Below are positions 1 through 5,614 of a DNA stretch of 10,625 bases, piece by piece. The position numbers and the translations under genes are program-made. The notes under the pieces are model-generated. The model did not search any database. It was not told the origin of the DNA and saw only the letters and a list, made by a program, of their open reading frames with translations. Each line of letters opens with the position of its first letter. Position 1 is the first letter of the stretch. Source of the DNA: Acidimicrobiaceae bacterium (GTDB lineage Bacteria > Actinomycetota > Acidimicrobiia > Acidimicrobiales > RAAP-2); the NCBI GenBank assembly GCA_003133005.1, contig PKZI01000184.1, positions 1,340 through 11,964 on the forward strand, written 5' to 3'.

Positions 1-1340
1 CTGGTCTCTTGGGTGGGGGTGCGGTCCGCGACGTTGGTGGGGGGCGGGAGCTTCTCGGTCGGATTCGCCGCGGTCAGCAGCGTGCGGATGAGCGACTCGT
101 CCGCGCCGTAGTCGCCTTCACCGTACGCCACGTGGCGAATGACTCCCTGGGCGTCGATCAGATACTCGGCGGGCCAGTAGTCGTTCGTGTAGGCGTTCCA
201 CGTCGCGAGGTTGTTGTCGACCGCGATGGGGTACTTCACGCCGAGACTCTTGGCGGCGCTCTTGATGTTGCTGATCTCGTGTTCGAAGGCAAATTCGGGC
301 GCCTGGACGCCAATGACGTCCAAGCCGTACTTGTGATAGCGCGCGTACCATGCTTCGACGTGGGGCAACGATCGTTGGCAGTTGATGCACGAGTACGTCC
401 AAAAGTCAACGAGCACCACGTGACCACGAAGGCTCGTGAGCGTGAGCGGCTTGTCGCCGGGTGTGTTCAGCCACTTCACGATGCCGACGAACTGCGGGGC
501 CGTGCCACATTTCTGAATGGTCGTCACGGGTTGGGTGGCGGCGACACTTTCGCACGCCGCGAGTGAACCGTCGCCGGTTTTCGATCCGTATTCGAGGCTG
601 CGTAACTCGTGGTAGGTCGACGCATTGCCTTCGAGGTGCTGCTGGAGCGCATTCGTATAGCCGGGGACGAGTTTCTGCACCCCGTTGAACACGTTGAAGA
701 TTATGCCGAACGCCATGAGAACGAGCAGCACACCGGCGACGGGACGCAGCTTTCGTGCGCGCTGGGAGAGTTGGCGGTTGCGCTCGATGAGACGGTCACC
801 CGTGAGTGCAATGGTGAAGAGCGGCAGTGCAGCTCCCGCGCCAAAGAACAAGCTGAGTAGGACGCTATAGAAACTGACGTGGTGTCGAGCACCGAGAAAT
901 GAGATGGCCGAAAGCACCGGTCCCGCGCAGGGCACGAAGACGGCGCCAAGTCCGAGACCGAGCAAAAAGGCTGATCCGTTGCTCGCGGGGGCTCGACCAC
1001 GGAGACGAGTGAAGGGCCTCTCGATGATCCGCTCGATGCCGGGCACCAACAGGCCAACGCCGAAGAGAATGAGGAGTGCGATGCCGACGTCGCGCAGCAG
1101 ATCCTGGGGAAGACCGAGCGCACTTAAAACCGCCGAGCCCGCGGCGACGATGAGACTGAAACTTATGACCAGACCCGCTACGACCGTTGCGGAGCGTCGT
1201 CGGCGCGCTCGAAAAGGGTGCTCGACGTCTTCGACCGGCGCGGTCCAACCCACGAGGACCACGGGCAGCACGGGCAAGATGCACGGCGAGATTCCCGCGA
1301 TGATGCCCGCGACGAAACCTATGAAGAGTAGACCGACCAC
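1..1340 (-). CDS. dipZ: DipZ-like CcdA-thioredoxin fusion protein, partial at the left edge
   Basis: Membrane thiol-disulfide protein that carries electrons across the cytoplasmic membrane to an extracytoplasmic thioredoxin domain. The 446 visible residues begin at a GTG with AAGGGG four bases upstream. Residues 1-215 are a CcdA/DsbD-type membrane domain of about six helices, with its paired cysteines in SPCILP (Cys20) and VPCAGP (Cys138). Residues 225-280 form a linker with two further cysteines (263, 278). Residues 281-425 are a TlpA/thioredoxin-like domain whose motif WTYSCINCQRSLPHV carries Cys318 and Cys321; a typical YWPAEYLID segment lies near residue 388. Mycobacterial DipZ has the same order plus a C-terminal domain of roughly 200 residues, which would lie beyond position 1. 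The frame is open to the window edge. It is divergent from the membrane-protein gene at 1607. Family assignment is secure; substrates are unknown. Confidence 0.93.
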   Translation of the reverse strand, partial: MVGLLFIGFVAGIIAGISPCILPVLPVVLVGWTAPVEDVEHPFRARRRRSATVVAGLVISFSLIVAAGSAVLSALGLPQDLLRDVGIALLILFGVGLLVPGIERIIERPFTRLRGRAPASNGSAFLLGLGLGAVFVPCAGPVLSAISFLGARHHVSFYSVLLSLFFGAGAALPLFTIALTGDRLIERNRQLSQRARKLRPVAGVLLVLMAFGIIFNVFNGVQKLVPGYTNALQQHLEGNASTYHELRSLEYGSKTGDGSLAACESVAATQPVTTIQKCGTAPQFVGIVKWLNTPGDKPLTLTSLRGHVVLVDFWTYSCINCQRSLPHVEAWYARYHKYGLDVIGVQAPEFAFEHEISNIKSAAKSLGVKYPIAVDNNLATWNAYTNDYWPAEYLIDAQGVIRHVAYGEGDYGADESLIRTLLTAANPTEKLPPPTNVADRTPTQET

Positions 1341-1344
1341 ATTT

Positions 1345-1350
1345 CCCCTT
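1345..1350 (-). promoter_or_regulatory. Ribosome binding site of the dipZ-like gene
   Basis: AAGGGG on the minus strand ends four bases before the GTG at 1340. The spacing is short, but no other in-frame start lies just upstream, so it supports that start. Confidence 0.5.
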
Positions 1351-1385
1351 GTTGAACTTCGAGAACCGACGTCCAGCGCCGTTTC

Positions 1386-1413
1386 AGACTACGCGGGCCA
1401 TTTCGTTCGACAA
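1386..1413 (-). promoter_or_regulatory. Candidate promoter of the dipZ-like gene
   Basis: Read on the minus strand, TTGTCG (1408-1413) and TAGTCT (1386-1391) are separated by 16 bases, which resembles a sigma-A promoter. It would give a leader of about 40 bases containing the AAGGGG site. This gene differs from most first genes in the window, which look leaderless. The call rests on motif match only. Confidence 0.35.
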
Positions 1414-1594
1414 TCGCGTTCACGATAGATAGTGGTCGCGACGCCGCTTCGCGTTACACGGCTTCGATCGTGAAAATGTGGTTCGACCAATCGTTCGGGC
1501 GCCACAGGGTATTCAGTGCCGTTGAACGCGTCTGGTGGGTTGCTTCGCGGCGAAAAACGCACGTCGCCCGTGCTATGTGGAGGGCCTTTCTCAT

Positions 1595-1600
1595 TACACT
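1595..1600 (+). promoter_or_regulatory. -10 element TACACT for a leaderless transcript
   Basis: TACACT ends six bases before the ATG at 1607, so transcription would start at the A of the start codon. No good -35 hexamer is seen 16-18 bases upstream. The nearest purine-rich stretch (GGAGGG at 1579-1584) is more than 20 bases from the ATG, too far for a ribosome binding site. Confidence 0.55.
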
Positions 1601-1606
1601 CAAGCC

Positions 1607-2257
1607 ATGACATCGAGGGCACTGAGGTACGTGACGTACGGTCAGTGGAATCTCATCGTCTTTGTGTTGGTGTGTCTGAGCCTGCATCCCGGATTGGTGC
1701 TCAAGGGCGACGAAGGTGGCTTCAGCAACTACGGCATTCACATCAAAACCGCGATTCCCTACTCGTTGACCTACCTGATCTGCATTGGGTTCACGCTTCT
1801 CGCGACCAGGTACTTGCCCCGAACGACGAGGAATTTGCGCGCTTTGGCGGTACTCCTCTACTCGTACTGCGTCTTATGCTTTTTCATCCTCGTCAGTACG
1901 TACGGCTACACCCTTAACCAACCTCTTCGCGATATCCACGGCGCGTTTGGATTGTTGGCAATGTTTTTCGATCCCGCGGTGTCGATTTGGCTCTTCTTGC
2001 AGGTGAGGGGATCGCTGATTGCGAGGGCCTATCTCACCCTTGAGATCGCGGGCGTGATCCTCGGCGTGATTGACATCGTGAATGCGGCGCACGTGCTCTT
2101 CGCCGCCCAAGCCACCGTCGCGTTCGGATTCGGCCTTTTGTTGGTGCGCGGTACTCACGGAATCTTGAGCGCGAGCGTTGAGGGCGTTTCTCCCAGCACC
2201 CGCGCCAGTGACGTCGACGCACAGCGTTTCGAGGGTTTGCCGGACGACGCGCTTTAG
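1607..2257 (+). CDS. Six-helix membrane protein of unknown function
   Basis: I do not recognise a characterised family. The 216-residue protein has six likely membrane helices at about residues 11-32, 46-70, 77-98, 111-134, 143-163 and 166-181, and a hydrophilic C-terminal tail of about 30 residues. The first loop carries a polar stretch, KGDEGGFSNYG. Conserved-looking acidic or polar residues sit inside or near helices (DIHG before helix 4, FDPAV inside it, DIVNAAH in helix 5). The size and layout recall small actinobacterial membrane proteins of the DUF998 kind, but no diagnostic motif supports that name. The same frame is open upstream to an ATG at 1535; 1607 is preferred because TACACT lies exactly six bases before it and the extra 24 residues are hydrophilic and unlike a membrane-protein start. 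The ECF sigma gene follows 84 bases downstream and appears to have its own promoter. Confidence 0.8.
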   Translation: MTSRALRYVTYGQWNLIVFVLVCLSLHPGLVLKGDEGGFSNYGIHIKTAIPYSLTYLICIGFTLLATRYLPRTTRNLRALAVLLYSYCVLCFFILVSTYGYTLNQPLRDIHGAFGLLAMFFDPAVSIWLFLQVRGSLIARAYLTLEIAGVILGVIDIVNAAHVLFAAQATVAFGFGLLLVRGTHGILSASVEGVSPSTRASDVDAQRFEGLPDDAL

Positions 2258-2293
2258 CAATATGTGCCTGAGCGACCACGGAAACATGTGCGG

Positions 2294-2303
2294 CGTGATC
2301 ACG
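2294..2303 (+). promoter_or_regulatory. Perfect 10-bp palindrome upstream of the ECF sigma gene
   Basis: CGTGATCACG is perfectly self-complementary. Its centre lies about 43 bases before the predicted transcription start at 2342, a usual position for an activator site next to the -35 region. A palindrome this short can occur by chance. Confidence 0.3.
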
Positions 2304-2329
2304 AATTCCTTCGATTAAAAATAGAGAAG

Positions 2330-2335
2330 TACCCT
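2330..2335 (+). promoter_or_regulatory. -10 element TACCCT for a leaderless sigma-factor transcript
   Basis: TACCCT ends six bases before the ATG at 2342. No Shine-Dalgarno sequence at normal spacing precedes this ATG, so the mRNA probably begins at the start codon. An AT-rich stretch lies just upstream (2314-2324). Confidence 0.55.
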
Positions 2336-2341
2336 TGGCCC

Positions 2342-2938
2342 ATGGAAGACCAGGTCCTGATCAAGCGGATTCTCGAGGGGGACCGTGACGCCTTCGCTGA
2401 CCTCGTGCAGCGTTATAACGCTGGTCTTACTCGGCTTGTTCGTTACTACGTAAAGACCGACGCAACGGCCCAAGACGTTGTCCAAGACACCTGGATTGCC
2501 GTGCTCAGGGGACTTTCTAAGTTCGAGGGTCGTTCGTCATTCAAGACATGGCTTTTTCGAATAGGGGCGAATCTCGCTCGAAAAACCGGTACCCGAGAAC
2601 GTCGCATCATTCCCATCGATCCCATCGATCCCGTGTCGAGTGCGCGGTTCAATGAGGGCGGCATGTGGTCTGACCCTCCGGCACCGTTTACCGAGATTCT
2701 CGAGGACAGACTGGCTAACGCGAAGGCCCTTGAGGCGTGCCGAAGGGCGCTCGCCGACCTGCCCCTTGCGCAGCAAACAGTCGTAACGCTTCGCGACGTT
2801 GAGGGACTATCTACTAAGGAAGTTTCGCAACTACTCGAACTCACCGACGCGAACACGCGCGTGCTGTTGCACCGAGGCCGAGCGAAAATTCGCGAAATCG
2901 TCGAGGACGAACTGAAGGGAGGTTACCCATGGCAATGA
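2342..2938 (+). CDS. ECF-type RNA polymerase sigma factor
   Basis: Alternative sigma factor of the extracytoplasmic-function class, which redirects RNA polymerase to a stress or signal regulon. The 198 residues show sigma region 2 at about 17-82 (DVVQDTWIAVL and FKTWLFRIGANLAR are characteristic), a linker at 83-125 containing the segment ARFNEGGMWSDPP, and sigma region 4 at about 130-190, including LPLAQQTVVTLRDVEGLSTKE and the DNA-binding helix near VSQLLELTDANTRVLLHRGRA. From memory, a linker of this W-x-x-PP style is common in ECF factors paired with very small zf-HC2 anti-sigma factors, which is what follows here. The stop overlaps the anti-sigma gene, so the two are translationally coupled. 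A GTG at 2264 is in frame but would add 26 poorly conserved residues; the ATG is favoured by the -10 position. The linker holds a tandem CCCATCGAT repeat (2612-2629) encoding IDPIDP. Confidence 0.93.
   Translation: MEDQVLIKRILEGDRDAFADLVQRYNAGLTRLVRYYVKTDATAQDVVQDTWIAVLRGLSKFEGRSSFKTWLFRIGANLARKTGTRERRIIPIDPIDPVSSARFNEGGMWSDPPAPFTEILEDRLANAKALEACRRALADLPLAQQTVVTLRDVEGLSTKEVSQLLELTDANTRVLLHRGRAKIREIVEDELKGGYPWQ
2914..2922 (+). promoter_or_regulatory. Strong ribosome binding site of the anti-sigma gene
   Basis: GAAGGGAGG inside the 3' end of the sigma gene ends six bases before ATG 2929. A second in-frame ATG at 2935 forms ATGA with the sigma stop codon, so either start gives coupling; spacing favours 2929. 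Confidence 0.7.
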
Positions 2939-3186
2939 CGAAGGACATCTCGTGTCACCAAGCGGTGGCACTCGTCAGTGATTACCTTGAGGGCGCCCTG
3001 TCGTGGCGCGATCGTCGACGACTCGAACATCATCTCGAGGGCTGTGACGCCTGTTCGGCGTACCTCGATCAGATGCGAGAAATAATCCTCCTATGTGGTG
3101 TCGTCACCCCCGATGATCTCTCCGCGCAAGCCGTCGCGCGATTGGTGGACGTCTTCGAGAAGTATCAGCGCGACGCTTCGACGTAA
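2929..3186 (+). CDS. Small soluble zinc-binding anti-sigma factor (zf-HC2 type)
   Basis: Cytoplasmic inhibitor that probably binds and holds the upstream sigma factor. The 85 residues contain the ZAS signature H35-x3-C39-x2-C42 (HHLEGCDAC). A further Cys9-His10 pair sits in the N-terminal helix (ISCHQAVALVSDYLEGALS), giving the usual zinc ligand set. There is no membrane segment, unlike many anti-sigma factors, so the signal is probably sensed inside the cell. Thiol oxidation with zinc release is the known mechanism in RsrA-like relatives, but whether this protein senses redox or only uses zinc structurally cannot be told from sequence. Cys56 is an extra cysteine. The gene overlaps the sigma gene by 10 bases and ends 4 bases from the stop of the convergent gene. 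Confidence 0.9.
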   Translation: MAMTKDISCHQAVALVSDYLEGALSWRDRRRLEHHLEGCDACSAYLDQMREIILLCGVVTPDDLSAQAVARLVDVFEKYQRDAST

Positions 3187-3195
3187 GTCGTTACG
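3182..3195. other. Short inverted repeat holding both convergent stop codons
   Basis: CGTAA-gtcg-TTACG is a 5-bp stem with a 4-base loop. Its two arms contain the TAA stops of the anti-sigma gene and of the opposing hydrolase gene. It has no T-tract, so it is weak as a terminator. Confidence 0.3.
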
Positions 3196-3910
3196 AAATC
3201 GCGGTGGTGAACATCGTGCCCGGGCGTAGTTCGTCACGCGACGAGGGATGAAGAATCCACGCCGACTGGCGACCCTTGACCTCCCACTCGATCGGACCGC
3301 CGACCACTGCGGTGTCCTCATCGACACCCAGGATCGTCGAGTTCTCGTCAAAGGGCAGCAAAAATTTTGTGGCCACGTCGGGCATGCGCTTGGTGAACAA
3401 ATCGAAGTGGGGGATCACGCGAAGGTGGGGCAAGAGTGCCAGCCCGGGCGTCCCGCCTTGTTTGGGGTGGCGAAGTGAAGGAATCCATGATGTCAGGGCC
3501 ATCGCACCCGCGCTGCATCCCGCGAGCGCCGCGCCACCGCGCCACGTGGTGACGATTGCGTCCCACACTGGTGAGTCGCGCAACGTATCGGCGAGGTAGC
3601 CGGGGTTGCCACCCGAGAGATAGATGAGACCCGCCCCAGCGACGAGCGCGGCGAGGTCTTCGTTTAATGCGTCGGCGCGGTCGTTCACTGGTATGACGAC
3701 CGCTTCAACGCCAATGCGTTCGGCTTGGATTCTGCCCAGTTCGTGCCAGTGATCAACGACCGCCGGACCGTCGGGGACTGCGGCGGTAGCGAGCTGCACG
3801 TAGCGCGGTGGTCGTCCTTCAATCAGCGCCGCTTCGATGTCGGTCATCTGAGGCAGATACTCGCCCGATCCAACGAGCGCAATGGGGCCTGGTGTTGTGT
3901 CGTTACTCAT
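3191..3910 (-). CDS. Peptidase S51-like serine hydrolase (class I glutamine amidotransferase-like fold)
   Basis: Probable cytoplasmic serine hydrolase related to the PepE/cyanophycinase family. The 239 residues carry a nucleophile elbow GCSAGAM (Ser133), a catalytic-type histidine in VIPHFD (His168) and a conserved acidic turn LGVDEDTAVV (Glu198), matching the S51 Ser-His-Glu set. An N-terminal GSGEYLP and a LSGGNPGYL segment (residues 99-107) fit the flavodoxin-like Rossmann core. The region after the histidine (FTKRMPD) does not match the cyanophycinase DQHF...R pattern, so an uncharacterised peptidase or esterase is more likely than cyanophycinase. The ATG at 3910 is chosen because GAGGAG lies five bases upstream; an in-frame start at 3946 has no such support. 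It lies 51 bases downstream of the DinB gene on the same strand and is probably co-transcribed with it. Confidence 0.87.
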   Translation of the reverse strand: MSNDTTPGPIALVGSGEYLPQMTDIEAALIEGRPPRYVQLATAAVPDGPAVVDHWHELGRIQAERIGVEAVVIPVNDRADALNEDLAALVAGAGLIYLSGGNPGYLADTLRDSPVWDAIVTTWRGGAALAGCSAGAMALTSWIPSLRHPKQGGTPGLALLPHLRVIPHFDLFTKRMPDVATKFLLPFDENSTILGVDEDTAVVGGPIEWEVKGRQSAWILHPSSRDELRPGTMFTTAIS

Positions 3911-3915
3911 GGCGT

Positions 3916-3921
3916 CTCCTC
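3916..3921 (-). promoter_or_regulatory. Ribosome binding site of the S51-like gene
   Basis: GAGGAG on the minus strand is five bases before the ATG at 3910. This is normal spacing for an internal operon gene and it fixes the start. Confidence 0.7.
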
Positions 3922-3961
3922 GCACGTGTGTTCTTGAATACCGCAACGAGCGGCGCGAAGG

Positions 3962-4480
3962 TTAGTCACCGAGGAGTCTTTCGTTTTCACGGACGTCGCC
4001 GAGATGGTGTTCGCACTCGTGCAGGGCCTGCGCCCCGGCCCAAAGAATCGTGACGTCAGCCTTTGATATGGGGCTGTAGGTGAAGACGCGGTTTTCGAAG
4101 CCTGCGGGAAGCGCCTCGAACGTGCGAACGAATAGGCGCGAGGATGCCTGGAGTTCTTCGGCGACTTCTTCGGGAGTATCGAGTTTGTAAAAACCAAGAT
4201 CCACGCGCTCGTCGCGAAAGATTGGCGTGCCGATGTGCCCGTCCACTATCGACGCCAGCACGAAACGTTCACGAATTGAGATCAATACGTCGCGCGTATG
4301 TGCTGCGTATTCGAGGATTGACCAACGTTCGGGTATCGGTCGTGCACTTAGCGCGACGGGCGACGTGCGCAGGACGTCCACGAACGTTGTTGTCGCATTG
4401 CGAAGGCGAGTCGGGAGTTGTGAGGGCGTGATGGAACTCCACTCGAACCCACATCCTTCGCATACGACCGACGACGTCAC
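3962..4480 (-). CDS. DinB-fold metal-dependent protein with an N-terminal CxxCG motif
   Basis: Four-helix-bundle protein of the DinB / mycothiol-dependent isomerase-like superfamily. With the start at 4480 it has 172 residues. The metal-binding triad appears as His61 (EYAAHTRDV) and the HxxxH pair His154 and His158 (ALHECEHHLGDV). A short N-terminal extension, VVCEGCGFEW, has Cys7 and Cys10, like half a zinc ribbon; similar extensions occur in actinobacterial DinB proteins. Many relatives are thiol transferases using mycothiol or bacillithiol, but the substrate cannot be read here. An alternative GTG lies two codons upstream at 4486. The GTG at 4480 is preferred because TAAGTT ends six bases before it. 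It is followed after 51 bases by the S51-like gene, and preceded by trhO with a 78-base gap. Confidence 0.87.
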   Translation of the reverse strand: MTSSVVCEGCGFEWSSITPSQLPTRLRNATTTFVDVLRTSPVALSARPIPERWSILEYAAHTRDVLISIRERFVLASIVDGHIGTPIFRDERVDLGFYKLDTPEEVAEELQASSRLFVRTFEALPAGFENRVFTYSPISKADVTILWAGAQALHECEHHLGDVRENERLLGD

Positions 4481-4486
4481 GGTCAC

Positions 4487-4492
4487 AACTTA
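4487..4492 (-). promoter_or_regulatory. -10 element TAAGTT for a leaderless DinB transcript
   Basis: On the minus strand TAAGTT ends six bases before the GTG at 4480. If correct, the DinB/S51 pair is transcribed separately from trhO upstream. The alternative GTG at 4486 would directly abut the hexamer, which argues against it. Confidence 0.45.
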
Positions 4493-4513
4493 CTTGTCAC
4501 CCTGAAGCATTAA

Positions 4514-4531
4514 TACCCGACGTCAAGGGTA
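4514..4531. other. Inverted repeat between trhO and the DinB gene
   Basis: TACCC-gacgtcaa-GGGTA forms a 5-bp stem with an 8-base loop. Its centre is about 42 bases before the predicted DinB transcription start at 4480. It could be an operator or a weak trhO terminator; no T-tract follows in the minus direction. Confidence 0.25.
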
Positions 4532-4558
4532 ACGACGCGTGCTTTGGAGCAACCGGAC

Positions 4559-5449
4559 TTAGACCAAGTCCTGGTGTGCCGGTACGCAATCAACGTTGCG
4601 AAGGTCGCGGCCACAGTCCTCGCAGAGGAGAATCAACGCACGACACGCCAGGTTCGCGCAGTTCGAGTACTTGCTCGTCGGTGCGGCGCACCGCTCACAT
4701 GTGCCGAGTACCTTGGCGTGGTCGCTGAATTCCTGATTCATTCGTCCGTCAAAGACGTAGAGCGACCCTTCCCACAGGCCCGTGTCGCCAAACTCCTCGC
4801 CGTAACGCACGATGCCCCCCTCGAGCTGGTAGACGTCGGTGAAACCGCGTGACGTCATCAGCGATGACAAGACCTCGCATCGGATTCCGCCGGTGCAGTA
4901 GGTGACGATTGGTCGGTGCTTCAAATGGTCGTACTTTCCGCTGTCAAACTCGGCCACGAAGTCGCGCGTCGTGCGCACATCGGGTACGACGGCATTCTTA
5001 AACCTTCCGATTCTCGCCTCGAAGCTGTTGCGTGCGTCGAAGAACACGACGTCGTCGCCGCGACGTTGGACGAGTTCGTTGACTTGCGCGGGCCTTAAGC
5101 GAACGCCACCACCAATGACACCGCGTTCGTTCACGCGCAGTTCCCCAGGGGCACCGAAGGACACCACTTCGTCGCGCACGCGAATGCGCAGACGTGGAAA
5201 GTCATTGCCGGTACCATCAGACCATTTGAAGTCAATATGTTTGAAACCCGGATACTTCTTGGTCGCACGGACGTATTTCTTGAGCGCGGTCATGCTGCCA
5301 CCCAACGTGCCGTTGATGCCGTGACGCGAGATAAGGATACGACCCTTGAGGCCCAAGGACTTGCAGAGTGTTTCTTGCCAGAGACGGATCGCTTCGGGAT
5401 CGTCCAAAGGGGTGAATCCGTAGTACAAGATGACTTTTTGAAGATCCAC
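4559..5449 (-). CDS. trhO: TrhO, tRNA uridine-34 hydroxylation protein (rhodanese family, former UPF0176/YceA)
   Basis: Enzyme for oxygen-dependent 5-hydroxylation of U34 in the tRNA anticodon, the first step towards the cmo5U/mo5U wobble modification (known for the E. coli and Bacillus family members). The 296 residues comprise an N-terminal acylphosphatase-like domain (about 1-95; [18 protein letters not shown] is highly typical), a rhodanese domain (about 118-225) with the active loop YCTGGIRCE (Cys185, second Cys191), and a C-terminal region with CxxC pairs (Cys251/254 and Cys276/279) plus Cys264, 269 and 288, likely a zinc site. Length is normal for the family. The GTG start is directly preceded by five G residues, with no room for a ribosome binding site; TAAAAT six bases upstream suggests a leaderless mRNA. 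It is divergent from the flavoprotein gene at 5615. Confidence 0.95.
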   Translation of the reverse strand: MDLQKVILYYGFTPLDDPEAIRLWQETLCKSLGLKGRILISRHGINGTLGGSMTALKKYVRATKKYPGFKHIDFKWSDGTGNDFPRLRIRVRDEVVSFGAPGELRVNERGVIGGGVRLRPAQVNELVQRRGDDVVFFDARNSFEARIGRFKNAVVPDVRTTRDFVAEFDSGKYDHLKHRPIVTYCTGGIRCEVLSSLMTSRGFTDVYQLEGGIVRYGEEFGDTGLWEGSLYVFDGRMNQEFSDHAKVLGTCERCAAPTSKYSNCANLACRALILLCEDCGRDLRNVDCVPAHQDLV

Positions 5450-5455
5450 CCCCCA

Positions 5456-5461
5456 ATTTTA
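5456..5461 (-). promoter_or_regulatory. trhO: -10 element TAAAAT for leaderless trhO
   Basis: On the minus strand TAAAAT is followed by TGGGGG and then the GTG at 5449. This is exactly six bases, the distance from a -10 element to a transcription start. TTGCAA lies 13 bases upstream, too close to be a good -35. This is the best -10 match among the leaderless candidates. Confidence 0.65.
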
Positions 5462-5602
5462 GCGAAGAGTGCGATTGCAACTTTTCGAACACGAGCGTTC
5501 GGCCTACGAGTTCGACCTTTTCGTCCCAGTGCAGTACATCGTTACCGGCGTGAGTGCAGGGCGCGTCGAAGTGATTGGTTCGCGCGATGAATTTACGTTG
5601 TG

Positions 5603-5608
5603 TAGTGT
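5603..5608 (+). promoter_or_regulatory. -10 element TAGTGT for the leaderless flavoprotein gene
   Basis: TAGTGT ends six bases before the ATG at 5615; no Shine-Dalgarno sequence is present. The 165-base region 5450-5614 thus holds two divergent promoters, both apparently leaderless, and otherwise only a short CGAAC/GTTCG inverted repeat near 5487-5502. Confidence 0.55.
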
Positions 5609-5614
5609 CGCGCT

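Noticed and set aside
9..566. 185-codon plus-strand open frame.
   Set aside because: Antisense to the thioredoxin domain of the dipZ-like gene, whose motifs are unmistakable; it arises from the GC-rich codon pattern.
1454..1606. Minus-strand frame in the dipZ / membrane-protein gap ending in LWRPNDWSNHIFTIEAV.
   Set aside because: The ending looks protein-like, but it is short, has no start signal and extends only as antisense of the membrane-protein gene.
1476..1610. 44-codon plus-strand frame (starts MWFDQSFGRHRVF) whose stop overlaps ATG 1607 as ATGA.
   Set aside because: Rich in Trp and Arg, with no ribosome binding site or -10 element before it, and the 1607 gene already has its own well-placed -10. 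Probably upstream non-coding DNA.
2264..2341. N-terminal extension of the sigma factor from a GTG.
   Set aside because: Adds 26 residues unlike ECF N-termini and ignores the -10 element placed six bases before ATG 2342.
3191..3910. Cyanophycinase identity for the S51-like protein.
   Set aside because: The Ser-His-Glu set fits the family, but the cyanophycinase DQHF...R signature is not present.
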